NCBI GenBank assembly: GCA_030698575.1
Contig: JAUYMQ010000257.1
Location: forward strand, 1 to 6,128
DNA: 6,128 bases
Direction of reading: 5' to 3'
DNA from: Deltaproteobacteria bacterium
GTDB lineage: Bacteria > JAUYMQ01
Shown here: positions 5,901 to 6,128 of the stretch, piece after piece
Layout: each line of letters opens with the position of its first letter
Position numbering within the stretch: the first letter of the stretch is position 1
The notes under the pieces: generated by a model
Databases searched by the model: none
Told to the model about the DNA's origin: nothing
Seen by the model: only the letters and a program-made list of their open reading frames with translations
Translations under genes and position numbers: made by a program

Positions 5901-6011
5901 CATGTCATTGCGAGGAGCGAAGCGACGAAGCAATCCCCTCGATGACGCCACCGGTGCCAAGCTCGGAGGGGATTGCTTCGTCGGGGCTACGCCCCTCCTC
6001 GCAATGACATG
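5901..6011. repeat. CATTGCGAGG palindromic element, copy 3 (full, compact)
   Basis: This is the cleanest copy. The outer ends CATGTCATTGCGAGGAG (5901-5917) and its complement (5995-6011) match over 17 bases. An inner pair, CGACGAAGCAATCCCCTC (5923-5940) with its complement (5966-5983), matches over 18. A central loop of about 25 bases separates the arms. The right arm carries a hairpin, GGGGC-TAC-GCCCC (5983-5995), and the left arm a shorter one around GCGAAGC. Transcribed, it would fold into a long bulged stem between the unidentified upstream gene and the hot-dog pair. No coding content is seen in the 182-base gap it occupies. Confidence 0.92.
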
Positions 6012-6039
6012 CGGCGGTCCTCCTCGCAATGACATGCGG
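5994..6039. repeat. Direct duplication of the element's right end
   Basis: The 21 bases at 5994-6014 (CCTCCTCGCAATGACATGCG followed by G) recur exactly at 6019-6039, with four bases between. The second copy is an extra right end of the CATTGCGAGG element without any arm to pair with. It could come from replication slippage, from nested insertion, or from a deletion that removed the rest of a neighbouring copy. Confidence 0.88.
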
Positions 6040-6041
6040 GT

Positions 6042-6128
6042 TCAGATGCCCAGGCTCGCGCCCTGCGACTTGAGCTTGTCCTGGAGTTTCTTCACGTCGA
6101 GATCCCGCGGCGAGATGCCCGCGGCCAC
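6042..6128 (-). CDS. C-terminal 28 residues of an unidentified protein
   Basis: On the minus strand the frame is open from the window edge to a TGA at 6042-6044. It reads VAAGISPRDLDVKKLQDKLK and then SQGASLGI. The high-GC third positions and the charged amphipathic-helix look suggest real coding sequence. The distance to the repeat edge is the same as for the 320-residue TPR-like gene, which also fits a true gene end. No motif identifies the family. It is upstream of the hot-dog pair on the same strand and may belong to the same operon or an adjacent lipid-metabolism gene, but the 182-base repeat-filled gap weakens the case for a single operon. Confidence 0.6.
   Translation of the reverse strand: MAAGISPRDLDVKKLQDKLKSQGASLGI

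Overview
The window is high-GC bacterial chromosomal DNA with tightly packed genes. I see no phage, plasmid, CRISPR, rRNA or tRNA gene. The gene set (SLC1 symporter, M3-like peptidase, CCA-adding enzyme, MaoC-type hydratases, TPR proteins) and two kinds of dispersed palindromic repeat suit an uncultured deltaproteobacterium-like lineage (Myxococcota/Desulfobacterota/Binatota type). That placement is a weak inference from gene content and composition.

Layout: four genes run on the plus strand from 2 to 3781. They are the C-terminus of a dicarboxylate/amino-acid:cation symporter, a zinc metallopeptidase of the M3 type, a class II tRNA nucleotidyltransferase with an HD domain, and a 107-residue TPR protein with its own likely promoter and a strong ribosome binding site. 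Four genes run on the minus strand from the right edge down to 3942. They are the last 28 residues of an unidentified protein, an FAS1-like (MaoC N-type) hot-dog protein without the usual catalytic pair, a MaoC hydratase that has the pair, and a 320-residue helical/TPR-like protein of unknown function that starts 7 bases after the MaoC stop. The two sets converge at about 3782-3941.

The hot-dog pair probably forms a heterodimeric (R)-specific enoyl-CoA hydratase / 3-hydroxyacyl dehydratase in which only one subunit carries the active site. The plus-strand genes look like unrelated housekeeping neighbours.

The most notable content is between the genes. A 67-base element built from three GGGAC-type units fills the gap between peptidase and tRNA nucleotidyltransferase exactly, supplying the stop codon of one and the first base of the start codon of the other. 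A second family, with CATTGCGAGG/CCTCGCAATG ends, occurs as two full palindromic copies, one right-half copy and one extra end fragment. Each copy lies just 3' of a minus-strand stop codon. I found no convincing new biological system. The repeats are the part worth following up.
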